From the NCBI GenBank assembly GCA_900771165.1, contig CAAGMX010000246.1, positions 1 to 6,717 of the forward strand: DNA of 6,717 nt. Reading direction: 5' to 3'. Every line of letters begins with the position of its first letter. Position 1 is the first letter of the stretch. The DNA comes from Victivallales bacterium. GTDB taxonomy: Bacteria; Verrucomicrobiota; Lentisphaeria; Oligosphaerales; Oligosphaeraceae. The translations under genes were made by a program, and so were the position numbers. Of the stretch, positions 1 to 6,717 are shown in pieces. The notes below the pieces were generated by a model, which had not been told where the DNA came from, did no database searches, and was given only the letters and a program-made list of their open reading frames with translations.

Positions 1-45
1 ACCATGAATGCCGTCGGGCTTCAGCCACCGAAGGATGTCATGTAG
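1..45 (+). CDS. Possible 3' end of a truncated upstream gene
   Basis: Reading frame 1 is open from the window edge to a TAG at 43-45 and would encode a C-terminus ending TMNAVGLQPPKDVM. Ten of the 14 sense codons end in G or C, as in the real genes here. A strong plus-strand terminator at 90-128 implies that a plus-strand transcript arrives from the left. Frame 3 is also open, to a TAA at 81-83, and cannot be excluded. The fragment is too short to recognise any family, so no function is proposed. Confidence 0.3.
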   Translation, partial: TMNAVGLQPPKDVM

Positions 46-89
46 CGCCGATATATTCCCTAAAGACTAAAAGTTACGGATAACCATCC

Positions 90-128
90 GGGGCGACGGG
101 AATCCCCTTTCCCGCCGCCCCTTTTTTT
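90..128 (+). terminator. Strong rho-independent terminator
   Basis: An 11-bp GC-rich stem with one A-C mismatch (90-100 GGGGCGACGGG against 111-121 CCCGCCGCCCC) closes a 10-nt loop and is followed directly by seven T residues (122-128). This is a textbook intrinsic terminator for transcription running rightwards, so it most likely ends the gene entering from the left edge. Confidence 0.85.
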
Positions 129-140
129 GTTTCCTGCCCC

Positions 141-158
141 CGCCCTGCGGGCGTTTTT
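141..158 (+). terminator. Second, weaker terminator-like hairpin
   Basis: CGCCC (141-145) pairs with GGGCG (149-153) across a 3-nt TGC loop and is followed by five T residues (154-158). It lies just behind the strong terminator and may be a back-up site. The stem is only 5 bp, so the call is tentative. Confidence 0.45.
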
Positions 159-206
159 AGTGTCAAAAATCGGGAACGCTCCCAGCGTAATCTTTAGTGT
201 CAAAAA
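156..206. repeat. 14-bp direct repeat TTTAGTGTCAAAAA, two copies
   Basis: TTTAGTGTCAAAAA occurs exactly at 156-169 and again at 193-206. Each copy is followed after one or two bases by CGGGA (171-175 and 209-213), so the repeated unit is about 20 bp with a period of 37-38 bp. Between the copies is a small inverted repeat, ACGCT (176-180) and AGCGT (184-188). On the minus strand each copy contains TTGACA, but I see no matching -10 box at the right distance. It could be a repeated regulator site or a remnant of a repeat element. Confidence 0.5.
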
Positions 207-378
207 AGCGGGAGCCCCCCCCCCACACACAATTCTGTGATGGCTAGCCCCCGGCAAGGAAAGAAGAAAAAATGGGGATATATTTTCATTTTTCCCCGGT
301 TTTCGTCGTCTTTCCTCCTGGAAATTGTCGTTTTCCCGGGGAGGGCGGTTTGCTTCTGGTTTTGTGTTTTGGTATTTC

Positions 379-1338
379 ATGTCCAGTTCCTCCTGTTCCC
401 GTTCCCGGTCTTTGTCGTCCCGTCTGGGGGTTCTGGCCCTTTTGATTTGTGCTTTCATCTGGGGTTTTGCCTTTTCGGCCCAGAAGAAGGGCATGGAGAG
501 CCTGGGCCCCTTTTCCTTCAACGGGCTGCGTTCCTTCATCGGGTTCTTTGCCCTGTGGCCTTGCATCGTGTTGCTGGACATTCTGCAGGGCGTGCGTCCC
601 AGCTTTTGGGGGAGTGGGGGGAATACTCCTGGGGGGCGCCGTCGTCTGTTGGCGGGGGGTGTGCTTTGTGGCCTGGCGTTGGGGAGTGCCAGTCTGGCCC
701 AGCAGGTAGGCATTCAGTATACCACGGTGGGGAAGGCGGGGTTTCTCACGGCGCTTTACATCATTCTGGTGCCCATTTTAGCCCAGGTTCTGGGGCGTCG
801 CACTCCCTGGCTGGTCTGGGGGGCGGCATTCATGGCGTTGGTGGGCAGCGCATTGCTCTGCGGCCTTTCCCCGGGGAATTTCTCCCTGCAGAAAGGGGAT
901 TATCTGCTGCTGGCCTGTGCCTTTCTCTTTGCCATCCAGATTCTCTGTGTGGATAAGTTTGTGGCGGCGGTGGACTGTGTCCGCCTGTCCGCCCTCCAGT
1001 TCTTCTTTGCGGGTGTGCTTTCCCTGCTTCTGGCGCCGTTGATGGGGGAGACCCTTTCCTGGGCGCAGATTCTGCGGGGGCTGGGGCCCCTGCTGTTCTG
1101 CGGTGTCCTATCCAGCGGCGTGGCCTACACGCTGCAGTGCGTGGGGCAGAAGTATGTCCATCCTGTGGTGGCCACCCTGCTGATGAGTCTGGAGTCGGTG
1201 ATTTCCGCCCTGGGAGGATGGCTGGTGCTGGGGGAGGCCATGAAAGCCCGGGAGATGCTGGGGTGCGCCATCATCTTCCTGGCGGTGCTTCTCGCCCAGC
1301 TGGCCCCCACCTCCTCCCCCAGGGAACCCGCCTCCTGA
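379..1338 (+). CDS. EamA/DMT-family permease (probable metabolite or drug exporter)
   Basis: A 319-residue integral membrane protein of the drug/metabolite transporter superfamily, RhaT/EamA type. It has two tandem EamA repeats (about residues 16-160 and 174-307) with roughly ten hydrophobic helices, the usual size and layout. Family hallmarks are the first helix with AFIWGFAF, LNGLRSF-like NGLRSFIGFF at about 48-57, and the second-repeat ending LMSLESVISALGGWLVLGEAM near 268-288. Such proteins usually export small metabolites or amino acids; the substrate cannot be read from sequence. The start is uncertain. ATG at 379 gives a short Ser/Arg-rich N-terminus before helix 1 and is preferred. 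An in-frame TTG at 325 would add 18 residues. Neither has a Shine-Dalgarno. The next gene follows after 47 bp and may share the transcript. Confidence 0.9.
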   Translation: MSSSSCSRSRSLSSRLGVLALLICAFIWGFAFSAQKKGMESLGPFSFNGLRSFIGFFALWPCIVLLDILQGVRPSFWGSGGNTPGGRRRLLAGGVLCGLALGSASLAQQVGIQYTTVGKAGFLTALYIILVPILAQVLGRRTPWLVWGAAFMALVGSALLCGLSPGNFSLQKGDYLLLACAFLFAIQILCVDKFVAAVDCVRLSALQFFFAGVLSLLLAPLMGETLSWAQILRGLGPLLFCGVLSSGVAYTLQCVGQKYVHPVVATLLMSLESVISALGGWLVLGEAMKAREMLGCAIIFLAVLLAQLAPTSSPREPAS

Positions 1339-1385
1339 CCGCCTTTCCCCTTGCCTTCCTACTCTCTTCCCTAGAAGCGTAGACC

Positions 1386-1838
1386 ATGCCGAAATGCAAA
1401 CAATTCCCTGCCAATGAAGTCAATCTGGCCACCCAGCTTCGCTATTTCCGCAAGAAACTGGGGTTGAAGCAGGTGGAGATGGCGGACAAGCTGGGGGTTT
1501 CCCAGAGCCTCTACACCAAGCTGGAGGTCAATGCGACGGCCACTACCCCCCGCCGGGTGGAGCAGTTCGCCATTGCCCTGCATACGACGCCGGAATTCCT
1601 GCTGAAGGGAACCGGGCCGGAATATCTCCCCGGCAGTCCGGAGGCCGCCCCGAAACTCACCGACCAGGTCCTCCGGAAAATCCTGGTTTTCGTCATGAAG
1701 GAGGAGAATCTGGAGGCCGCCCGGAAACTGGCGGAATCCACAGCCCAGGAACCTGTGACCGTGATGACGACCCTGGTGAAGGGCATGATTCTGGGAGACG
1801 GTATTGCGGATTCTCTGGAGCAGGAGGGGCGTTTATAA
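1386..1838 (+). CDS. XRE-family helix-turn-helix transcriptional regulator
   Basis: A 150-residue soluble protein with an N-terminal Cro/C1-type helix-turn-helix at about residues 14-73. The pattern LRYFRKKLGLKQVEMADKLG, then VSQSLYTKLE, gives helix 1 (14-24), helix 2 (28-35) and the recognition helix (39-47). The remaining half (about 88-150) is mostly helical and charged, with no recognised domain; it may be for dimerisation. There is no toxin, protease motif or phage gene beside it, so neither an antitoxin nor a phage repressor role is supported. The ATG at 1386 has no purine-rich ribosome binding site, only a CT-rich leader. Palindromic TTATAA elements begin at its own stop codon, which would suit a regulator binding nearby, but that link is inference. 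Target genes are unknown. Confidence 0.88.
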   Translation: MPKCKQFPANEVNLATQLRYFRKKLGLKQVEMADKLGVSQSLYTKLEVNATATTPRRVEQFAIALHTTPEFLLKGTGPEYLPGSPEAAPKLTDQVLRKILVFVMKEENLEAARKLAESTAQEPVTVMTTLVKGMILGDGIADSLEQEGRL

Positions 1839-1871
1839 TATTATAACCAGTTCTGTTACAGTATGTTATAA
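1833..1871. promoter_or_regulatory. AT-rich palindromic region, candidate operator/promoter
   Basis: A perfect 14-bp palindrome, TTATAATATTATAA (1833-1846), overlaps the stop codon of the XRE gene. It contains a consensus TATAAT -10 box on both strands. A third TTATAA lies at 1866-1871, and CTGTTACAG (1853-1861) is a small dyad between. The patch is sharply AT-rich compared with its surroundings, as expected for a promoter or operator. No TTGACA-like -35 sits 16-18 bp upstream of the TATAAT, so promoter activity rests on composition and the -10 match. It could drive nagB through a leader of about 200 nt. Confidence 0.45.
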
Positions 1872-1881
1872 ATAAATATCA

Positions 1882-1920
1882 GACAAAGCCACGGGGGGAA
1901 TCTTTGTCCGGGATTCGTGG
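1882..1920 (+). other. Nested inverted repeats in the nagB leader
   Basis: GACAAAG (1882-1888) is the exact inverse of CTTTGTC (1902-1908), enclosing a 13-nt loop. Part of that loop can pair downstream: CCAC (1889-1892) with GTGG (1917-1920), and GAAT (1898-1901) with ATTC (1913-1916), leaving a five-G bulge. The interleaved order of the four arms allows either alternative hairpins or an H-type pseudoknot. No known riboswitch class is recognised. Confidence 0.35.
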
Positions 1921-1928
1921 GGGGGGGG
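1919..1928 (+). repeat. Homopolymer run of ten G
   Basis: Ten consecutive G residues lie 120 bp upstream of nagB and directly follow the nested inverted repeats. Such tracts are prone to slipped-strand length change, and sequencing error is also possible here. A matching run of ten C lies at 215-224, and a run of eight G at 3988-3995. Confidence 0.6.
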
Positions 1929-1970
1929 AGTGGGCAGCATGGAGGGATGTGCGCTACATTAAGGCGTCCC

Positions 1971-1986
1971 TGCGGTTTCCTCCGCA
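1971..1986 (+). other. Small hairpin upstream of nagB
   Basis: TGCGG (1971-1975) pairs with CCGCA (1982-1986) around a TTTCCT loop. The CCTCC at 1979-1983 could alternatively pair with GGAGG of the nagB ribosome binding site (2039-2043), but the match is only 5 bp. There is no T run after the hairpin, so it is not a terminator. Confidence 0.25.
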
Positions 1987-2036
1987 ACGCGAGTCGTGTA
2001 ATGTTCCGGTTTTTTGAGTCCTTTCACCCAATAACC

Positions 2037-2043
2037 AAGGAGG
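2037..2043 (+). promoter_or_regulatory. nagB ribosome binding site
   Basis: AAGGAGG, a near-perfect Shine-Dalgarno sequence, lies 4 nt before the ATG at 2048 and fixes that start. It is the only strong ribosome binding site in the window. Confidence 0.85.
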
Positions 2044-2047
2044 TACG

Positions 2048-2878
2048 ATGAACGTCATTATTGGCAAGGATAAACGAGCCGTGGCCAGGGAGGCATATAA
2101 GCTGGTTCGCAACCGGGTGATGTGCGGACGGGCCAAGGTCCTGGGATTGCCCACGGGGACCACGCCTCTGGGGCTCTACCAGGAAATGGTGAAGGGATAC
2201 AAGAAGGGGGAAATCGACTTTTCCGATGTCCACACCTTCAATCTGGATGAGTACATCGGCATGGGGCCCCAGGATCCCCAGAGCTACCGCTACTTCATGG
2301 ATGCTCCCCTCTTCTCCCACGTGAACATCAAGAAGGACAATGTCTACTTCCTGGATGGCCTGACCGGCGACATCGACCGGGAATGTGCCCGCTACGAGGA
2401 AGCCATCGTCTCCCTGGGCGGCATCAAGCTCCAGGTCGTGGGCATCGGACGGGACGGACATATCGGATTCAACGAACCCGGCACCTCCCTGACCAGCCGC
2501 ACCCACATGATCACCCTGGCCCAGTCCACCATCACCGACAATGCCAAGCTCTTCTTCGGAGGAGACGAGGAGAAGGTGCCCCGCTGGGCGCTCTCCATGG
2601 GGGTGGGGACGGTGCTGGACAGCGACGAGGTCCTGATGCTGGCCACCGGGGCCAACAAGGCGGAGGCCATCCACGGGATGCTGGAGGGCCCCATCACCTC
2701 CATGAACACCTCCTCGGCCCTTCAGCTGCATCCCAATGTCACCGTCATCATGGATGAAGCCGCCGCATCCAAGCTAAAGTACCGGGATTACTACCATCGG
2801 ATTGCCCCGGGCAACGAGGCCGCCATGCTGAAATATCTGGCGGAGGCCCGTCGCCGTGCCGGCCTTCCCGCCAAGTAG
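2048..2878 (+). CDS. nagB: Glucosamine-6-phosphate deaminase
   Basis: Cytosolic enzyme converting glucosamine-6-phosphate to fructose-6-phosphate and ammonia, the last step feeding amino sugars into glycolysis. At 276 residues it matches the family (E. coli NagB 266). Visible motifs are the sugar-phosphate loop LGLPTGTTP (32-40), FNLDEYIG (64-71) with Asp67 as the equivalent of E. coli Asp72, and GIGRDGHIGFNEPG (132-145) with Asp136, His138 and Glu143 matching catalytic Asp141, His143 and Glu148. Further family blocks are SRTH (150-153) and LQLHPNVTVIMDEAA near the C-terminus. Positions matching the E. coli allosteric-site residues Arg158 and Lys160 are His153 and Ile155, which suggests loss of GlcNAc6P activation. 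It works with NagA, encoded convergently about 1.1 kb downstream. The ABC ATPase follows after 93 bp on the same strand. The leader is long and structured. Confidence 0.96.
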   Translation: MNVIIGKDKRAVAREAYKLVRNRVMCGRAKVLGLPTGTTPLGLYQEMVKGYKKGEIDFSDVHTFNLDEYIGMGPQDPQSYRYFMDAPLFSHVNIKKDNVYFLDGLTGDIDRECARYEEAIVSLGGIKLQVVGIGRDGHIGFNEPGTSLTSRTHMITLAQSTITDNAKLFFGGDEEKVPRWALSMGVGTVLDSDEVLMLATGANKAEAIHGMLEGPITSMNTSSALQLHPNVTVIMDEAAASKLKYRDYYHRIAPGNEAAMLKYLAEARRRAGLPAK

Positions 2879-2971
2879 GGCGTGGCAGGAGCGGGGGCGG
2901 GAGACGGCCGTTTCCCCTGGTGGAAGATGATTTCCCGTTGTCCTGGTCTTTCTCCCTCCCCTGCATTCCTC

Positions 2972-3946
2972 ATGGATCCCCTGCTGAAGCTCTCCCATCT
3001 CACCGTGGAATTCTCCACGGAAGAAGGCGTGGTGCACGCCGTCAACGACGTATCCTTTTCCCTGGCGGCGGGGGAGACCCTGGGGGTGGTGGGGGAATCC
3101 GGCTGCGGCAAATCGGTGACGGCCATGTCCATTCCCCGGCTGGTGCCCTCTCCCCCGGGGCGCACGGTTTCGGGAAGCATTGAGTTTCAAGGGCGGGATC
3201 TGGTGACCTTGCCTCCCGGGGAGCTGCGGAAGCTTCGGGGGGCGGAGATCGGGGTGGTTTTCCAGGAGCCCATGACCGCCCTCTCTCCCCTGCATACCAT
3301 CGGGGAGCAGCTACGGGAGGCCATCCGCCTCCATCGCTGTCTGAAGGCCTCGGAGGAGGAGGAGCGGATTTTATCCTGGCTGGAGAAGGTGGGGATCGGG
3401 GAACCCCGGCGCTGTCTGAAGGCCTATCCCTTCCAGCTTTCCGGGGGCATGCGTCAGCGGGTGATGATTGCCCAGGCCATGATTCTGGAACCCCGGCTTC
3501 TCATCGCCGACGAACCCACCACCGCACTGGATGTGACCATCCAGGCCCAGGTGCTGGAGGTGCTCCGGCAGGTGACGGAGTGCCCCGAAAATCCCCGGGC
3601 CCTGCTTCTCATCACCCACGATCTCGGGGTGATCTGGGAGATGTGCACCCGGGTGGTGGTGATGTATGGCTCCCGAATGGTGGAGGAGGCGCCTGTCCGG
3701 GAACTCTTTTCCCACCCCGCCCATCCCTATACCTGCGGACTGCTGGAATCCAGCCCCAGCCTCCAGAATGACCCCTCCTCGCTGAAAAGCATCCCGGGAA
3801 ATGTGCCCAGTCTGCTGACCCTGCCCCCAGGATGCCCCTTTGCCCCGCGCTGCCCCAGGGCCACCCCGGAATGCACCAAAGCCCTGCCTCCCTGGCATGC
3901 CCTGGGAGAAAAACATAAAGTGGCCTGCTTCCATCCCCAGGAATAG
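2972..3946 (+). CDS. Peptide ABC transporter ATP-binding protein (DppD/OppD-like)
   Basis: Nucleotide-binding subunit of a dipeptide/oligopeptide or nickel-type importer, 324 residues from ATG 2972, the usual length. Domains in order: Walker A GESGCGKS (41-48), Q-loop VVFQEPMT (Gln98), signature LSGGMRQ (156-162), Walker B LLIADEP (176-182), H-loop His216, then the oligopeptide-transporter C-terminal region with HPYTCGLL (251-258). The tail carries four cysteines (288, 294, 301, 319; CX5CX6CX17C); this cluster is typical of DppD/OppD proteins and, from memory, holds an iron-sulfur cluster in one crystallised DppD. An in-frame GTG at 2882 would add 30 residues unlike the family, so ATG 2972 is preferred although it lacks a Shine-Dalgarno. 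No permease, substrate-binding protein or second ATPase is in the window, so its partners must lie elsewhere. Its position after nagB hints at uptake of cell-wall-type ligands, which is inference only. Confidence 0.93.
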   Translation: MDPLLKLSHLTVEFSTEEGVVHAVNDVSFSLAAGETLGVVGESGCGKSVTAMSIPRLVPSPPGRTVSGSIEFQGRDLVTLPPGELRKLRGAEIGVVFQEPMTALSPLHTIGEQLREAIRLHRCLKASEEEERILSWLEKVGIGEPRRCLKAYPFQLSGGMRQRVMIAQAMILEPRLLIADEPTTALDVTIQAQVLEVLRQVTECPENPRALLLITHDLGVIWEMCTRVVVMYGSRMVEEAPVRELFSHPAHPYTCGLLESSPSLQNDPSSLKSIPGNVPSLLTLPPGCPFAPRCPRATPECTKALPPWHALGEKHKVACFHPQE

Positions 3947-4005
3947 CGCCCGGGAACGGTTGCAGGCCCGATGAGAGAAGAATAAACGGGGGGGGAGAGT
4001 TCAGG

Positions 4006-5151
4006 CTAGGCCATCATCTTCTTGCCCCGGAGGAAGACCTGGCACACCTGGAAGTCCTTGTCCAGCACGGCCAGATTGGCCCGGAAGCCGGCTTCCACCC
4101 GGCCCAGATCGGTGATGCCCAGTTCCTGGGCCTGGTTGAGGGAGGTGGTGCGCACCAGCTCTTCCAGGGGCATGCCCGTGACCTCGTAGACGTTCTTCAG
4201 GGCGTCGTTCATCTTCAGGATGCTGCCGGCCAGGGCCCCGTTGGAGGCCAGTCTGGCGGCGCCGTCCTTGACGATCACATCCAGTCCGCCCAGCTGATAT
4301 TTGCCTTCCTGGAGGTGGGAGGCCTCCATGGCGTCGGTGATCAGGAGGATGTGATCCAGGTTCTTGGTGCGGAAGATGAGGTTGATCATGTCGGGGCAGA
4401 GGTGGATCTTGTCGCAGATCATCTCCAGGTAGACCTCCTTCTGGCAGAGTCCGGTGCCCACCAGTCCGATTTCCCGGTGGTGGAGTTTGGTCATCTGGTT
4501 GCAGAAGTGGGTGAGGCGGCGGAGGCCCCGCTGCTGTCCGGTGGCGAACTGCTGGGCGGTGGCGTTGGTGTGTCCGCAGGAGGGCAGGATGCCCATCTGG
4601 AGGAGATCCTCGGTGAATTCCAGGGCACCGGGCAGCTCAATGGCGTAGGTGATGAGGCTGACGGGGCTGACCTCGTGGAGGCGGCGGATCTCCGCCGTGT
4701 CGGGATTCCGCTGGTAGGCGGGATTCTGGGCGCCCAGGCATTCGGGATTGACATAGGGGCCTTCCAGGTGGGTGCCCACCACATCGGCGCCGGTGGGTGC
4801 CTTGCGGTAGGTCTCGATGTAGCCCATGGACTTGGCCAGGCGTTCCTCGGAGAGGGTCAAGGTGGTGGGGCAGCAGTCCGTGACGCCCTCCAGGATCTTG
4901 GCCCGTCCGATGGCATCCATGGCCTTGGGATCATCGGTGGTGGTTTCGTAGCCCATGGCCCCGTGGAAGTGCATGTCCAGGAAGCCGGGGAAGACCATCA
5001 TGCCCTGGGCATCGTAGGATTCCTCGGCCTGGGGCAGCTGGGCGCCCTGGGGATAGACCCGGCGGATACGCTCCTCCTGGATCAGGATGGCGGCTCCTTC
5101 CATGCGGAGGCCGGGGGTGATGACAGTGGCGTTGCGAATGAGGAGAGACAT
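4006..5151 (-). CDS. nagA: N-acetylglucosamine-6-phosphate deacetylase
   Basis: Cytosolic amidohydrolase removing acetate from N-acetylglucosamine-6-phosphate to give glucosamine-6-phosphate, the substrate of NagB. At 381 residues it equals E. coli NagA (382). Metal and catalytic features of the TIM-barrel superfamily are in place: FLDMHFHGAMG (His61, His63), HLEGPYVNPE (Glu130), SCGHTNAT (His194), THFCNQM (His215), His250 in CDKIHL, and catalytic Asp273 in LLITDAMEA. The C-terminal block AGFRANLAVLDKDF and the small N-terminal beta domain are also typical. The ATG at 5151 is chosen because the protein then begins MSLLIRNATVITPG as the family does and has GGAG at the right distance; upstream in-frame codons give a proline-rich non-homologous stretch. 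It lies convergent to the ABC ATPase (59-bp gap, no clear terminator) and 73 bp downstream of the sensor kinase, with which it may be co-transcribed. Confidence 0.96.
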   Translation of the reverse strand: MSLLIRNATVITPGLRMEGAAILIQEERIRRVYPQGAQLPQAEESYDAQGMMVFPGFLDMHFHGAMGYETTTDDPKAMDAIGRAKILEGVTDCCPTTLTLSEERLAKSMGYIETYRKAPTGADVVGTHLEGPYVNPECLGAQNPAYQRNPDTAEIRRLHEVSPVSLITYAIELPGALEFTEDLLQMGILPSCGHTNATAQQFATGQQRGLRRLTHFCNQMTKLHHREIGLVGTGLCQKEVYLEMICDKIHLCPDMINLIFRTKNLDHILLITDAMEASHLQEGKYQLGGLDVIVKDGAARLASNGALAGSILKMNDALKNVYEVTGMPLEELVRTTSLNQAQELGITDLGRVEAGFRANLAVLDKDFQVCQVFLRGKKMMA

Positions 5152-5159
5152 AGTAGGAA

Positions 5160-5163
5160 CTCC
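5160..5163 (-). promoter_or_regulatory. nagA ribosome binding site
   Basis: On the minus strand GGAG lies 8 nt before the ATG at 5151. It is short but well spaced, and supports 5151 over the upstream in-frame start at 5313. Confidence 0.55.
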
Positions 5164-5224
5164 AAATCTCTGGGTTATGGGGCTGGGGGAGGGCGCCAGA
5201 GGCGTCGGGAAAAAGCGGGGGAAA

Positions 5225-6717
<1,493 letters not shown>

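Larger units (their letters stand above)
46..378. other. Gene-free stretch before the exporter
   Basis: These 333 bp contain no credible gene. In order they hold the strong terminator, the second hairpin, the two-copy direct repeat, a run of ten C residues (215-224), a purine-rich patch (about 254-278), and a T-rich patch running into the exporter start. Open frames across it on either strand are low-complexity and look like no protein family. TATATT at 279-284 resembles a -10 box but has no recognisable -35 partner, so the promoter of the exporter is not located. Confidence 0.6.

Noticed and set aside
1..60. Transposase-like or other coding sequence on the minus strand at the left edge
   Set aside because: The minus-strand frame reads GNISALHDILRWLKPDGIHG after an in-frame TAG, but it has no start codon after that stop and I cannot match it to a family.
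60..713. A 217-residue minus-strand open frame over the left intergenic region
   Set aside because: It runs through two terminator hairpins, is Arg/Pro/Lys-rich without domains, and overlaps the exporter antisense.
237..956. A 239-residue plus-strand frame overlapping the exporter
   Set aside because: It is out of frame with the clear EamA protein and turns into low-complexity Gly/His/Ser sequence.
2882..2971. A 30-residue N-terminal extension of the ABC ATPase from GTG 2882
   Set aside because: The extra residues have no similarity to the family, and the internal ATG at 2972 gives the normal DppD/OppD start. The GTG is also only 3 bp after the nagB stop, leaving no added ribosome binding site.
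3947..4005. Possible bidirectional terminator between the ABC ATPase and nagA
   Set aside because: The only stem is CGGG (3951-3954) with CCCG (3967-3970), 4 bp with a 12-nt loop and no T run, so it is not convincing on either strand.

Overview
This is a GC-rich bacterial window (coding regions are dominated by G/C-ending codons) holding five nearly complete or complete protein genes, one gene cut by the right edge, and possibly the last codons of another at the left edge. Nothing in it fixes the phylum. Only nagB has a strong Shine-Dalgarno (AAGGAGG) and nagA has a short GGAG. The other three complete genes have no convincing ribosome binding site; two of them follow pyrimidine-rich leaders. 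A member of the PVC/Lentisphaerota-like groups would be a guess, not a conclusion.

Layout: 1-45 may be the 3' end of a plus-strand gene. It is followed by a strong rho-independent terminator (90-128), a second weaker hairpin with a T run, and an intergenic stretch with a 14-bp direct repeat and a C10 tract. Then come a plus-strand EamA-type drug/metabolite exporter (379-1338) and a small XRE-type helix-turn-helix regulator (1386-1838). A 209-bp intergenic region follows, with TTATAA repeats, a perfect 14-bp palindrome, nested inverted repeats and a G10 tract. After it lie nagB (2048-2878) and a DppD/OppD-like peptide ABC transporter ATPase (2972-3946). Facing these on the minus strand are nagA (4006-5151) and, 73 bp upstream of it, a membrane-anchored PAS-type sensor histidine kinase (5225 to beyond 6717).

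The metabolic core is amino-sugar catabolism. NagA deacetylates N-acetylglucosamine-6-phosphate, and NagB converts the resulting glucosamine-6-phosphate to fructose-6-phosphate and ammonia. The two enzymes are on convergent strands, not in one operon, with the peptide-transporter ATPase between them and no cognate permease or binding protein in view. The sensor kinase could share a transcript with nagA, but nothing in the sequence shows its signal. The exporter and the XRE regulator may be co-transcribed (47-bp gap).

I do not see a mobile element, CRISPR array, RNA gene or clearly new defence/biosynthetic system. The most interesting unexplained material is non-coding: the structured, AT-then-G-rich leader of nagB and the repeat/hairpin cluster at 90-224.
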